From: Paralvinella palmiformis
Taxonomy: Eukaryota > Annelida > Polychaeta > Terebellida > Alvinellidae
Direction of reading: 5' to 3'
Assembly (NCBI GenBank): GCA_025642065.1
Contig: JAODUP010000184.1
Location: 1,187,001-1,251,000, forward strand
Length of the DNA stretch: 64,000 nucleotides
Shown here: positions 45,661-58,724 of the stretch, in pieces
Numbering within the stretch: the first letter of the stretch is position 1
Layout: every line of letters starts with the position of its first letter
Position numbers and translations under genes: made by a program
The notes under the pieces: model-generated
Told to the model about the DNA's origin: nothing
The model's input: only the letters and a program-made list of their open reading frames with translations
Database searches by the model: none

Positions 45661-48600
45661 TGGTAATCAGGTGAACAACAATAATCCCAAGTAAAAGGTT
45701 TTTATTCATTGCGATCTCTGTAAACAAACCAGGCATCAAATGATGTTGTTTCACGTAATGTTCTTATATGTTTACACGTTTTATCACAATCAGTTCTGTG
45801 CATCATGACCGTGTGTAAGTTTCCTATGCGTGGGAGTTGGCCTTGTATTTTAGCTAAAACATTCTGCGTTGCAACATAGTCATCTCTCAAGATTAAAATT
45901 TATTTTAATGTACGGTAGCTATGTAGCTTATTAGAGTAATTAAAGATCACAGTAGTTACATGATTTGTTCAGCTTAGGTAAATATTTATCGGAGATCAAG
46001 GACGATTTAAATTGTTTAATGAACAAAGCTCTGTCTCAAGTAATTGCTTATTTATTAAAATCAATTTACTATAATGCAAACTCTTTTCAGTTATGGTTGT
46101 TCTCGGATCACATCTGTAGGTTTCTAGTGTGCTTTGTGTCAGGCAGATGTTGGTTTGTGTCAGGGAGATGTGATTATCCCATTACCCCCCTCCCCCCCCC
46201 CCATATTTTCTTTTCAAGTCGAGTTTCAGCATTCTGATGCTTGGCTTTGCCATGAACTTCATTGCATCCACAGATTATTCTTTTTGTCTTTCTGTTACAA
46301 CTCTGATATCTGTGAGTAGCCATATTTCAATGCATGTTTCAGTGTATGATAATGTCACTTCTGTGGTGGCTGTAAAAGCACAAATCTCTGTAACATTATT
46401 TTTTATGGTAAAATTGTATAAGCAAAGAATTATCAGTAAAGTATTCCATTCCTTCTTGACACCATCAGCAATTACGAAATTTACTGAAATGTGCTGCGTA
46501 TTAGAGAATTACCATCATCTGTTAGAAAAACAAATGAATCGTGATGTAGGAAGAGATTTTTGTTAAAATAATAATTGCATATATACATTATGCTAGGTAC
46601 TGTAAATACTTGCGGTTAAGTCGATTTTTAGGGGAGGAAAGGGGGAGTTCTCAGATGCACCTCGACTTGTATGTGGGTCATATTTCCTACTAGCTGAAGG
46701 AAAGATGTTTTCGGCCATCCTTGACACACAACACTATAGGAGTCAGAATAAAATCACCACATCACTGCCTACTAATCCATTATTATTCAATAAATAATGA
46801 TTAATTTTCACCAAACTGTCATTTGGATTTCTCAACCATGCCAGTCTTTATATAATAATACTTGATAGTCAAGCGTTGTTACCTACCGGTACATCGGGAT
46901 AATTAGCGATACAATAGAAAGCACTGCTCGCATTGTAAACAAACCTTGCTCGGCAGTTGCAGTGAAAGAATTAATTAATAACACTTACCAGGTGAAGTTA
47001 CAGTCAGGTGTGTTTGGTGTGACAAGTTTGTTTATTAATTATAAAATCAAAGCCGTATTTATGTATGCCTGAACAAGCCATTTATGGGTGAAATGCGCAA
47101 ATTGTGGAACGATTGGATGACAAGGGCGATAAAGCAATAGTCTATTTGTGTGATGTATTTTGTTTTCCGTCGGAGTACTGTAGATTTATTGTTGTTCACG
47201 GGTCACCGTTATTTATTTCCATCGCCAGCCAAGTCATAACTATTTGTTTAATAATGGCATGCATACTGTTATCTGAAAATACCAAATGTTTTTTTTATAT
47301 TGATTAAGAGATTAACATCCCAACAAACCTTTTGAGGAATGTACCGAATTGTAGTTAATAAAAAACCCATTACTAGCATATTACCATGAAGTATTTATTC
47401 CCTATTGTGATATTTCATCCACTAACAAAATTACTAGCAATGTTATATGTGTGTGTACGAATATTAACTTTTAACTCGTCCGTGGTAACAAGTGTTTGTT
47501 CAATTATCATTTTAATAAACAGTGATTCGAATATTACTAAACAAGTTATTTGAGGAGTTATAAAGAAATTTGTTTACTTATGTTAGTCAATCCATGCTAA
47601 GATTTAGGTAATTTTACTAATATATCGCAGTATTTGTTGATGTTTTAAAATTATTTTCATGATTAATTTTGTCATGTTTTTGTGTTGTTCCTGTTGTCAA
47701 CTATTGTTTTTAGCTCGGAGATTTGATATAAAATCTTAATGTTAGTTGGTTTCATGCTGTGCAATTTGGTGATCCGGAAGGTGCAAACATATCAGTTCAG
47801 TCCGTGAGTCATTTGAATCATAACAGAAGTGAGTTCCAGAACAATCTGGGAAAGTTATATCTCGTAGCGTCACAGGATGTTTGAAGGTTTCACAAGGATT
47901 AGATAATGTTTACAACAACAACAACAAATGAATGCTAGTGAATCGTACAAAAACTGACTTCTATATTTTGTGTTTCCAAGTGGAGAAAGTGCCACCAGTG
48001 GATTGGGAAAATTGAATGAATCAGCACAAGAACTGTTCAGAAATGGTTTAAATCATTTATGGTCAAACAAAACAGAGGATGTTTCCTGTCAGATATGATG
48101 GCAAAAACAGAGCCAGGCTTTCAGTGGATCGGACTGCAGAAACATTAAATTGATCCTCTAACAACATCCAGGCTTTCTGATGGCACAGTGTTTAGAGTAT
48201 TGAGCCTCAAACCTGTGTGTTGTGGGTTGGAATCCAATTCCTATTTGTGGGATGTTTTCCACATCAGTCACTCCATGACCATATGTGCCAGGTATGACCA
48301 GTGCCAAGGTTAAACAACTAAAATCTTAGTAACATCCACGATCACCTACATCAGGTAGGAGAGGTATCTATGCTCACTATATGTATTCCACATATAATAT
48401 ATTAACAGAAGCCAATCAACAGTGGTGAATGATCATCTACATTTTTCTACAGTAGCTGTAAATCTACCAAAGTAATAAAAGATGGATAAACTTAATATAT
48501 ATATATATATATAAAACAAATTGGGAAAACGAGAAGACAGAAATGAGTCATAAAGAGATGGTCCATTTTGGAAGTTACCGGTATATTATTGTTTATTAAT

Positions 48601-48767
48601 ACGAGATTCTTCTTTTGTTCTAACATTAAATTTAAAAGCACATGTAAATTATCACCAGAAATGATATCACGTACAAAACTGACTGATGTGTGTTGAAATT
48701 CTGATAGGGTATTTCACATATAATACTCGGACATGATGCACATAGAAACATTTGATCAAATTCAGGC
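45661..48767. other. VKOR-A to PARP16 intergenic stretch
   Basis: About 3 kb between the convergent genes VKOR-A and PARP16. There is one second-family SINE near 48177-48335, an (AT)n tract near 48496-48513 and a poly-C run near 46185. No exon is recognised; the 109-codon open frame at 46237-46566 has no motif I know. Confidence 0.5.
48177..48335 (+). mobile_element. SINE of the second family
   Basis: The tRNA-like head has TGATGGCACAGTGTTTAGAG (A-box region) and GGGTTGGAATCC (B box). It is followed by TATTTGTGGGATGTTTTCC and ATGTGCCAGGTATGACCAG, the same body as at 44248. Confidence 0.65.
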
Positions 48768-48773
48768 TTTATT
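48768..48773 (-). terminator. Candidate poly(A) signal of PARP16
   Basis: AATAAA on the minus strand (context CTTACAATAAAGCCTG), 422 bases downstream of the PARP16 stop codon. Several other AT-rich hexamers exist, so the choice is tentative. Confidence 0.35.
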
Positions 48774-49194
48774 GTAAGTGTTGCTAGTACTTGGCCATTA
48801 GGCATTAAGTGTTAATGCTTAATCATTTTATGCTTTAAAATCTGAAACTAAAAGTACCTGAGAGAAATTATATCATCTGTAAGTTTCTAGTTATTGTAAA
48901 ATCTGTTCTAACAACCATGTGTCTATAAAATACCATTATTAGAGTCGGTATTAAAAGATTATCTGAAATCAATTAAAGCTGATAAGTGACATACATATAC
49001 TATGCTTTCATATCTTATATGTAATGGTCTTCATAGAGATGCCATACATGGGACCATAGCTGAACTAATTTTACACACATTAGCCAGATTTCTGACTACC
49101 CGAGACATCTACGAAGGCACCACGGGTTACGTCAAAGATGATTTTGCCGTTCTATCCTGATACACATCATCAGTGGTTCAAGGATGGTTCGATG

Positions 49195-52100
49195 TCATCT
49201 GGCCGCATATTTCCTGGCATACATCCAGAAAGACTTCGAATTGTAAAGGGCAATGAGCAGCAACAGCAAGCCGTACAGACAGATAAAGATAAGAAACTTG
49301 TGGCGATGTAACCATGATTGATTTCTGAAAAGTAAAGCCACAAATAAATCTGTTGAAATAAGATCAACTTTACTTTCCGTGTGTTGATACAAGTTGATAA
49401 CGTGTGTTATTCTCCAATGAAAATAAAATGCAGATCACACTGTATAATGAAATATCATGTAATGAAATGAGATAACAGTAAGAGAAACATCACACCAAAA
49501 GATTTAGAAAATAAATGAGAACTTCACGGTACATGATGCTCACATTTATGATGAGGAAACTTGCTGAGAAGAGTTTGCTAGATGGCACTGCTATGCGACT
49601 AAGTTGTAATTAGCCATTCTTAAGCTGGGGATTACAGGAAATTTTGTTTTTATTTGGCTTTCTTCTAAGTTATAACACATACGAAAAAGGACTCATTAAT
49701 ATATTTGTTGCAGTTAAGGTTAAATAATTTAATGCTTAATATAGTTAATTAGGTAACAGATATAGGTGGAAATAATTCACATTGATTAGAGTGATAAACA
49801 GCCATAGTAAAGACAAGCTCGTGCTCATTTAGAGTATGTATTTTCAATTCTAAAATTCTTGATTTACAGCATTGAATTTTATGGACTTTGAAATATTATT
49901 CTGGGATGGAATGAGGTATTATTTAACAAGTTTGCCAAATTGTTTTAGGGAACTGCGTAGAGCTCATGAAGTTCATGCCACAGGAACAATAGGCTTTTAC
50001 AATACTTCTACATGGGGTGCCTCGTTGATCTATTTGGTAGTGCGTTGGACCACAGATCACTACCACCCGAGTTCAAATCTCGGTGTGAGCATATCTGAAG
50101 GGTAATTTGCAGTTATTAAATATCTAGATTTACAACTTTTAAATGCTTATGTACTCTATTTATAATTCAAGAATTGAAAGCGATATTACTATTATTAAAC
50201 AGCATGATGACTAAATATTATGCTGCAGTGGGCATTCTTGTAAGATTTGCAAAGTTGATGCTGCCCAAATACTAAGGCTTTTACCATAGTTCTAGAATAA
50301 ATTCCCTTCTTGCCCGAAGTCTTAGATTTTAATCTTTTCAACTGATCAGCTGGTTACTTCACGGTCATGCCATGATGCTACCATTTTGGTGGGAGAACTT
50401 GTGATTTGGAAATGTCGCTAAATGGTTAGCCAGAAATCAATATTAACAAAGGACAAGGTTAGTGTGAATAATGTAGCTGCACCGCAGTGCCACCGAATGC
50501 ATTAGTTCCAAGGTATCCAATTACATGATGTGATAGTCGGTCAGAATTTCAGTTAATTCCAAAAATTGTATGACAATAATCTAACAATCTATAGACATGA
50601 ACAGTATTTTTTATCTACGGGATAAAATGCCACTTTCAGTAATATGACATCATGGCATCTCGATGCTATTAGATCGTTACATTGTGAGTAGTATATACTA
50701 TTTTTATTTCTGAAGGCTTACCGTTTCGGTGTCCTGTCAACGTACAGCAGAAGATATCTTAATCGAATTGCATCGTTGTTTCTAACGACATAATAGGTTT
50801 GTGGAATCTCGCCGCCTTCACTTCCGGCAATCTTCGCCCGGGATCCAATTCTTTTGAGTTTTTTGATACTTTCTGAATACAGAGAAAGGAATGTCACTTG
50901 ACATCCGATATTGAAATCAAAGTCCGCGTTTCTGTAGTCATCACAAATAAACTGTCACTGTCTTTTGTAAAAAGGACAAGAGTTAAAAATGCTGTCTTTA
51001 GTTTGTTCAGTGACTTTAAAAAAACAGACACTGATGGACTGTGTGCTGGAAGTTACAAAGAAACAACACAACAGATTACCACCAGATACTTCACTTTTTA
51101 CTGTGGGTAGGTTCACATTATGGAATGGATTCAGAGATGCTAGCATTGGCAACTACAGTTGCATACCTTAAATAGCACTGGCTACCACATACTAATATAA
51201 ACATTGTTAGAATGGATATGATTATTAATCATGAATATCCTAAAGCACATACACCCAGTATTTATTCCCATTGAATACCAATTATGAAAAATATTTCTAG
51301 TACTGACGTGATAAATAACTTAGCAAAAGCTAAATAAGTGAGGTTAATAATTTGATAATCACTTTGTGGTATATAGAACAACCCACCCAATCGCTCAATC
51401 ACCCAATGCTTGATGGATGATATGCAAAATTATCAAAAACAAGCAATAGCTGTTCAAATGAACAAGAAAAATGTCTGGATGTGATGAAAAATCAATAATT
51501 AGAGTAGTAGGGTTCACACGATTGATAATTATTTCTCCTATGGTTCCTAAATTTAGACTGCCACAGTTTGATTTCTAGCAAACCACTTGAACTAAACAAT
51601 GTGATTATAAACATGGGAAGTCTTTAATAGCAAGTTAATTTACAGAAGATACTTATGGTAAACCTGAGGATGATTTGGATGATCTTTTATAACAGTTTAT
51701 CATAAAAAACAAATTTAACCACACACAGTTTTTAAAATAAAGATAAAGAGATGGTGCACTCAATAAAGGTCAGCTTTGCTAGTTTGTTTCAGTGTTACAA
51801 AATAATTATCCTACAGAATGGTCTTATTTATGTGTATACATTTGTTTTATCCTGACCTTTTGTTTGACATCTGACCCACTGAGGATTATCTATCATTTCA
51901 CAGACCGCAACACAGCTGAGACGATCTCCGAGAATGCTGTTCTCCCAGCCTCGTCCATGTGGCGAATACTGAAGGGATATGGCCAACTCGCTGGACAAGT
52001 AAGTGCCTTCTCCAAATAAAGCATTCTGAAATAAGGAAATGGAAGTATAAATCTACATAATAATAAAAAGGTATTGCCATCATACCAAAGTAAAGTACAG

Positions 52101-52987
52101 CTACAGATTATGTACATCAAGTCACCAATTCAAAATATATTTACTACAACAGGTGTGATTTAAAAAATTATATTACTGGTAAACAAACAAAGGAAAAACA
52201 GATAGTTGAATATCTCTAATTAATTGAAGCAAAGTCAATAAATGGTATCTGAACAAATATAATCGTTATCATATTTAGCTGTGGTGGATATAAATGTTCG
52301 TTAAAATATTTCAATTATTGTTGCACTACAATTACAAAATTATGATTTACAATAATAATTGAGTCTAATCCTTCTACATGTTAGTAATTCTAGAGAGTAA
52401 TAGATTATAATGGTTGGACTACACCATCATTGAAGAGACATACTGCAAATGAGGTACCGTACTCACACGAATAAGGGCCCCGGCTGATATTGTTTTCGAT
52501 GACTGTTTCCCGCCGGCAGCTATTCAAGCATGCCCTTATTCAAGCAGAGGCTCTTATTGTTTTTAAGACATGTTGGTGTCTGATAAAAATGATTATCGTA
52601 CTGAAAATACTGTTCATCCATCCAAAAACATGTCAACGTATGGTACGAAATTTGTGATTTTATTAAAAGATAATAATAACAGGACATGTCATAGAATTTA
52701 CTGACATGAACGTATGCTGCTGATGTGTGAATAGAATGTGCACGCTGATAAATGAATCTATACTAGAGTATTCGTACATGGGTATCTTCGTTTGTTTTCC
52801 TTGAGGGTGTGTGTGCTAAATCAAACATGTTCAAACATGCCCCTGTTCAAGCAGAGGCCCTTATTCACGTGAGTATGGTATGTTCTTTTATCAACAGAAG
52901 CTGGCTGTTTATCATTTCAATACAGACTACTAAATCACTCTATGAATAAATTTTTTAAATAAAGTAATGAATGTAATCAGTGTATGT

Positions 52988-53039
<52 letters not shown>

Positions 53040-53089
53040 TACATATAAAACATTGAACAGAAAATTAATTCAAAGATCTAGGCACAGTC

Positions 53090-53128
<39 letters not shown>

Positions 53129-56100
53129 TTCCATGTAATGGAATATATCTAGCTAGAGTGTCTTTCTTTAGTTGACACACACACACACACTAATTGAAAT
53201 TGACTCATATAGGACTTCCCACTCATTCTCCTCAATATTATTATCATCAAAACATGTTTTGTTCCTGGTGCACCTACATTGTCAAGATTTCAGAAATGTG
53301 GCCACTGTATCTTGAAACAGTAGACTGAGGTAACTATTGATTTAGGCAAGTATTTAGTTTTTAAGTAAATATCTCAAATAATACTCAGCCTGATATGACA
53401 TACGTACTTTACTTAGGTGACTTTGTAGTCCAAAGTTCAGAATAGAATGGAAGTTTTCTATCTGGCTGCCATGGTAACCATACAACAGTCCCTGCTCGCC
53501 ACACCTCTGTTCAAACCTCTTGTTGTTTTCCTCATTATGTATAACTTCAAATATATAGTGAGGACTCAATGTAGGTGTCTGCTGCTTTGTCTTCTCTTTG
53601 ATTATGCTGAACTATACGATATAAATAAAATAAATCTTATAAAAATATTACATTTAGTAATCAGATATCAGATTACCAATGTCAAAGAATACATAATAAT
53701 AATAATAAAAGCCAAAATGGCAGTTTTTTTCGTGGCTGGCAACCTCAAATGAGGGAGACGCATATGGTCGGGTAATTTATAGTTTCCCAATGGAGACTAA
53801 TTCTAAATAAATTTAGAATATATTGCATGTTCGGTGGAGAAAACCTTGCCAGTTGCCTGGCTGGATGAAAAACTCCTCCTACTATAGCACCACAGCCGAG
53901 GTGCGAACCTGCGATTTCCCGCACAGAATGACCATAGCCATAGCTAAATAGTCTCACACTCTACCCATGAGGCCAAAGAGGTGCTACCTCAGTAAATGAG
54001 AACATTAACGTACTATTATTAAAAATACTTACCTATCCGATTAAAAAATAACCTGTTAATAAGTGTTATTTATTATCATATTTAAAGTCCTCAAAATTAA
54101 AATGGAACAGATACTTGGACTCATAATCACAACGGAGCAGATGATCGGGCTCAGAATTTACAAAAACACCCAAATACTTGGGCTCATGATCACACTGGAA
54201 AAGAAGCTTGGCCTCAGAATAATATTTATAACAGAACAGTTTTTATACACTCTGCAGCATTAATTTAAAAAGCATCCAAAATGGTAATAAACCAATTTGA
54301 CGATTACCTTATCCTTATCACACAGTTTTAAAATAAAATTTGGCTTCTTAAGACACCAATAGAGCAGCTCCACAGACCGCTCAGACTGTAAAAGGTGACG
54401 AACATTAGCACTGGACAAGGTTTTCAATTCTGGTATCCCATCAACCACTTGTTCCTGTCACAAGAAATCACTAGAATTAAAATGGATAAGATATACATCT
54501 GTACATATAATTAAGTAGTCCACTAGAAAAAGTTATGAAGTAACTTAAATTTAAAACATAAATCAAATTACTATATGTAGTTGTCTCTGTCTTATAAATA
54601 ATTTGCTTAACTGAAGAACTATTCAAATATGATCAGATCGTGAGCTATTCTATACATGTAATAAAAATATCAGGATTCATTTTATGAATGCTATCTGATG
54701 ACACATCAGCCCAATTTAGGCCATTCGGTGTCCTAGAACTCTGGATGCTCTTGAAAGCTGACATCACTTACCACAAGCCATTTGTATTACCCAGTTATAA
54801 CAATGTAAACAGGGGTCAACCAAACATGTAATTTCAGAAGAAGAAAAAACGTATTTATGAATATTACATTATTGTTGCTCCAAACAGCTTCATGTCACTG
54901 AAATGGCAAAAAACAATACTACCAGGTATATAATAAAATTTCACAAGACCATTATCTTGTAATCTTGTAACAAGAAGCTTCTAACGAGCTGTCAGATTGA
55001 TGTTAATGAACTAACGATGGTGTCAGCTAGTTGTAGTATTAGTAGTAACACCGACCCGACTTGATCGGGATCCAGATGCCCACATAATCCCTGTGCCATC
55101 TGAGGGCAGAACATGTGATCTTTTCCCTTCCCGCCATTCAATCTGGCATTTGAATGGCTACCCTCCAGTAATTAGGATTATTTCATTATATCTATCTATA
55201 TCAGTTTGTGATTATTATATTGGAATTTTGGGTTACTTTTATAAGCATTAATATCCTCTTGATCCCCAGTGGGACATAAGATTACAACAATGATGTAATT
55301 GTCGTTGTAGTTACTATTAAGATGCTTGTTATTACAGGGTGGGGTTGTTAGCCCGCGCCAAATCCCTAACCTGGAGGACCAGATGCTGGGTCTGGTCCCT
55401 CCTCTGAGACCTGCCCAGCTTGGCTAAACCTGCCAGTCTATATAGCTTCCATGGTCTGTGAGACATGCAAGCCATCGATTAACCATGTAATTCAAAATGG
55501 TTACTGAATCACTAACTATGCACCTGGAATTAATACTTACAATGTTCGCTGTCTCTGTCTTAAAAACAATTTGTTTTAATAATTGTCAATAAATATCATT
55601 TCACAGAATTTTTTTCTGTGGTGTACATTATGTAATTATCATATCCCTCACTGTATCAGTCACACATTATTTTCTGATTTGTACAAGCATTTAAATATAT
55701 CTTCATTGAAATCACTGTTAAATGTGACCTGACTACAACTTTATACAACATTGTACCAGAGTTGGAGTATAAACTATAGCTTAGCCCAGTTCGGTTGGTT
55801 AAACCTGGATTTTACAAGTTTAACCCAGGTTAAACCTGGGTTTTTCTCAGAAACAATTGCAATCATCCTCAAATTTATATTGCATATAGATGAAAAGTAG
55901 TTGCTACAAGAGGAAGTATTTGTAAGATATTATTATTGATATAATAATACAAATTTCTCTCTTAAACCATAAGGCTGTAAAATGCACACCATTCATTGTA
56001 ATAAACTAGCCATTATGTTGCTCCATCTTCCATCAAGTTCAGCCTCAATTAAGATAAATTTCTCCATCTTTGGTGCCATCCAAACCCAATTATGTAATAG

Positions 56101-57032
56101 GTTGGGTCTAGAGTAAGCCGTCAAGCTTGTCTCTTGCTATCAAGAACTTTGTGAATGTTCAGTAGAATGGTAAACATTTGAACACTTTTCTTATATTTGT
56201 GTGTGTTTTATTTCACACTTGAACTGTTTCATTTAATCACTTAGTTATGAATCATACATAAAAAGTAGTTCATCCCAGGGGGTGGGGGGTGGAGGCAGGT
56301 TAAACCTGCCAACCCTGCCTTGCACTACATGCTCACTGTGATACAGTAACAGTGTTTCTCCAACTTAGTTTAGCATAATAATTCACACAGGTTTGCTTGG
56401 TTAACTTGGGGTAGAGACCCCTGGTTGTCGCCTTTTGGGCACAGCCACCTGGTGGTGAATTCTAACTTGGTTAACCCAACTGACCTGTTTAATTTATACT
56501 GGGTATGAAGCTTACTACAGTTTATAAACACTCAAACAAGAAATTGCGAGTGCAGTAGCTGACAAAATATGCTACAAGGCTATACTTGGTTGGGTCTTAG
56601 AATTCCTCTTAACTATATCTAGAGTCTATACTATAGAATCTATTTTAATACGTATTTTAGTTTAGACTAATCGTTTAATCAGAATAATGACAGTAAATGA
56701 GTAATGACTAATGTAGACATGTTTTAGTCATTGAATCAAACTTTTGTTAACAGTATCTAACTAACCAGTACTTTGAAGTCTCGACTATCGGTATCTATAT
56801 TTGATTGTTGAGCCACGAACATCGGTGGAAACGGTCTCAATACAGTGTCACGTTTATAACTGGAAAGCGCCGCCACAAACAGACTCCATTCGAGATCGGC
56901 AACGACGAGATCTCTTTGTAAACAACATTTCAAAAACACAATTTTCTCTTCCAGGCTTAAGGTTTCCTTATTCGCCAACTTCTCGTCTTCTCGTTCACTC
57001 GTTCGCGGTAACGTCGAACTGCTAGAAGCCAT
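49195..57032 (-). CDS. PARP16: PARP16-type mono-ADP-ribosyltransferase, 355 aa, complete
   Basis: Six coding exons: 57032-56766, 54454-54308, 53611-53408, 52025-51857, 50872-50722 and 49324-49195. Phases are 0, 0, 0, 1, 2 and all junctions are GT-AG. PARP16 is the tail-anchored ER enzyme that adds single ADP-ribose units and links to the unfolded protein response. The N-terminal helical region is visible as [20 protein letters not shown] (47-66). The catalytic domain has Y-G-Y-H-G-S with H185, [17 protein letters not shown] with Y215, and PQTYYVV with Y289: the H-Y-Y set expected of a mono-transferase. RYLLLYVDR follows, then a C-terminal membrane anchor [18 protein letters not shown] (322-339) and a short basic tail. 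It is about 30 residues longer than human PARP16, mostly because of a serine- and glutamate-rich N-terminal extension. The exon 3 acceptor (TATAG|TTC) is the least certain junction; it was chosen because it keeps the frame and restores family similarity. Confidence 0.95.
50017..50101 (+). mobile_element. SINE head fragment in PARP16 intron 5
   Basis: Only the tRNA-like head of the main SINE family is present (TTGGTAGTGCGTTGGACCAC, GAGTTCAAATCTCGG), ending shortly after ATATCTGAAGGG. It is antisense to PARP16. Confidence 0.7.
52454..52881. mobile_element. Non-autonomous DNA transposon in PARP16 intron 3
   Basis: A 428-bp element with imperfect terminal inverted repeats. The left end is GTACCGTACTCACACGAATA then AGGGCC (52454-52480); the right end, inverted, is TACCATACTCACGTGAATAA then GGGCC (52856-52881). 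Inside, a subterminal motif (TTCAAGCATGCCCTTATTCA at 52525, TTCAAACATGCCCCTGTTCA at 52829) occurs twice in the same direction. No coding capacity. The superfamily is not clear from the ends. Confidence 0.68.
52990..53127. repeat. Paired (AT)n microsatellites in PARP16 intron 3
   Basis: Two AT tracts (52990-53034 and 53092-53127) separated by 57 bases of unique sequence. Confidence 0.95.
53825..53985 (-). mobile_element. tRNA-like repeat in PARP16 intron 2
   Basis: On the minus strand, GGGTAGAGTGTGAGAC (A-box-like) and CGCAGGTTCGCACCTCGG (B-box-like) are spaced as in a tRNA head. They are followed by a body that does not match the other SINE families of the window. Family assignment is open. 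Confidence 0.45.
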
Positions 57033-57121
57033 GTCATTCCTTACATCGCCGACAATTTAAATAAATACATAGCACTGGTTTAGATAACTCAGACGTGGCT
57101 TACCGACGATTTGACAACTAA

Positions 57122-57129
57122 CCGGAAGT
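57122..57129 (+). promoter_or_regulatory. ETS-type site upstream of PARP16
   Basis: CCGGAAGT lies 90 bases upstream of the PARP16 start codon, in a CpG-containing stretch (57030-57260). It is a common core-promoter element of TATA-less housekeeping genes; function here is inferred from position only. Confidence 0.4.
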
Positions 57130-57769
57130 GGCATGCGTAAATTGTAAATATTTTGACGTTTCGTAACCAAATCCGTTCGTGCCATACCTTTCGTAGTTCT
57201 GCTTGAACTTCAAGGATGAAAACGGCGGGCAGTCGTAGGATCGTGCAGTACTGCCGTGTGTAATCATTTCACGTGTTCTTGTTGAAGCTAAATTCACTTG
57301 TACGTCAACGATGAAGACAACCATTTATTAATACTGATACGGGTCTATATTTTACCATGTCTTTCTGACTTTATCAATGCAGGAACATCTATCCGCCGAC
57401 ATTGGTCGGTACCAAAATTGCCTGGTATAAAGTACTGTCCCACTAGCTGAGAGCCACGCTATACAAGTCGTGAACTTCATGTATCTGAACGTTAAGAAAG
57501 CTTTGACGAAATCAAAGCCAGCAAAATAACCCGGATCAGATGAAGTATGACCATGAGTACTCACCCCACTCCCATTCGAAAATTTTCAGCAAGTCATCAA
57601 GAGAGGAAGTTCACAATCCAAGTACAGCTATAACCATTGGAAAGTGTTTGGAAACTTATTGAGTGAGTGGGTTAGTGAGAGCTAGTACTGGCCTCAGTGT
57701 TAGTCACATCTGACTACTTCCTAGGGTAATGAACTGATCAGCTGAAAGAATCCACAGACGCCGGTGGTG

Positions 57770-58340
57770 CTGTGATTTAATCCGATGAACTCAACTGCTA
57801 CCGGCTAACTCAGGCTAACTCAGACCACGACGCAATTTGGAAGAGGGCCGTGGAGTAGGCAGCTGCTGATGATTTCAACTCCGAGCTTGCCCCATCTTCT
57901 GCGTCGTCATCCTGGCCGCATCCGCGGCAGGGACATGTAGAACACACCTCTCTTCGTTGCTACACCAAGGTTGCTGGCGCGTCCACGATCCTTGCTGCCA
58001 GAAAAGGACCCACCCAGAGCACTCGATACTCCTAACCACTACCACAGTCTGCTGGGCAGAGAGGACGGCCATGTGCCATGCAGTGGGTAGAAACATATCT
58101 ACATTCCAACTTCTCGAGGACCCCGAAATCGCTACGGGTCACTAGGTGTCCACACTCGAGAGACGGGAAATGTCGAAGAATTGCGGCGTCGCGCCTGGGC
58201 AAGACTAGAGACCGAGCGAGCACAACTACAAGGAACAACTACGTCGTGTCGAGGAGCTGCAACACTTGGCCAAGCCAGTGACTGCGCACAAACTTTACGC
58301 CAAGAGGTCGCGGCAGACACAACGGAGAATCTCTGGTCAT
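57770..58340. other. G+C-rich stretch with coding-like decayed frames
   Basis: The base composition is clearly richer in G+C than the surroundings and all frames carry open stretches broken by stops (for example 57957-58145 and 58078-58281 on the plus strand). It looks like an old transposon or gene remnant, but I recognise no domain and cannot decide the strand. Confidence 0.3.
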
Positions 58341-58724
58341 TTCGTCAAAAAGGAGGTATGCCGATGCACACCATAATATTTTTTAGCTGCTCACTGAAAT
58401 AGGGCCCCATGACCCACATTGTGTATACTACTATAGTAAGTACCATATAAACGACCTCTTCGGTAACAATTAATATCTTTCACCAGTTTACCTGGCCATG
58501 CATATGACTAGACTAGTACCAGACGCTGGTGGATAATTTGGCTGTACTGTACCGTAATATTCCTGTTTTATTACAATGTCCCAAATGCTAACAGGATTAT
58601 AGGCTTCTCATCTTAATCCTGTCAACAAGGTCCGGATCTTTCCAACTGATGCTACTTTTAAATAATTGGGTGTGACCCAAGTAACGTGATAGTCCAGGAA
58701 TTTCTATCAGTCAGTCATACTAAT

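Noticed and set aside
53354..53407. Extension of PARP16 exon 3 to the next stop
   Set aside because: A good donor (AAA|GTACGT) at 53408 joins in frame to the next PARP16 exon and restores family similarity, so the following codons are intronic.
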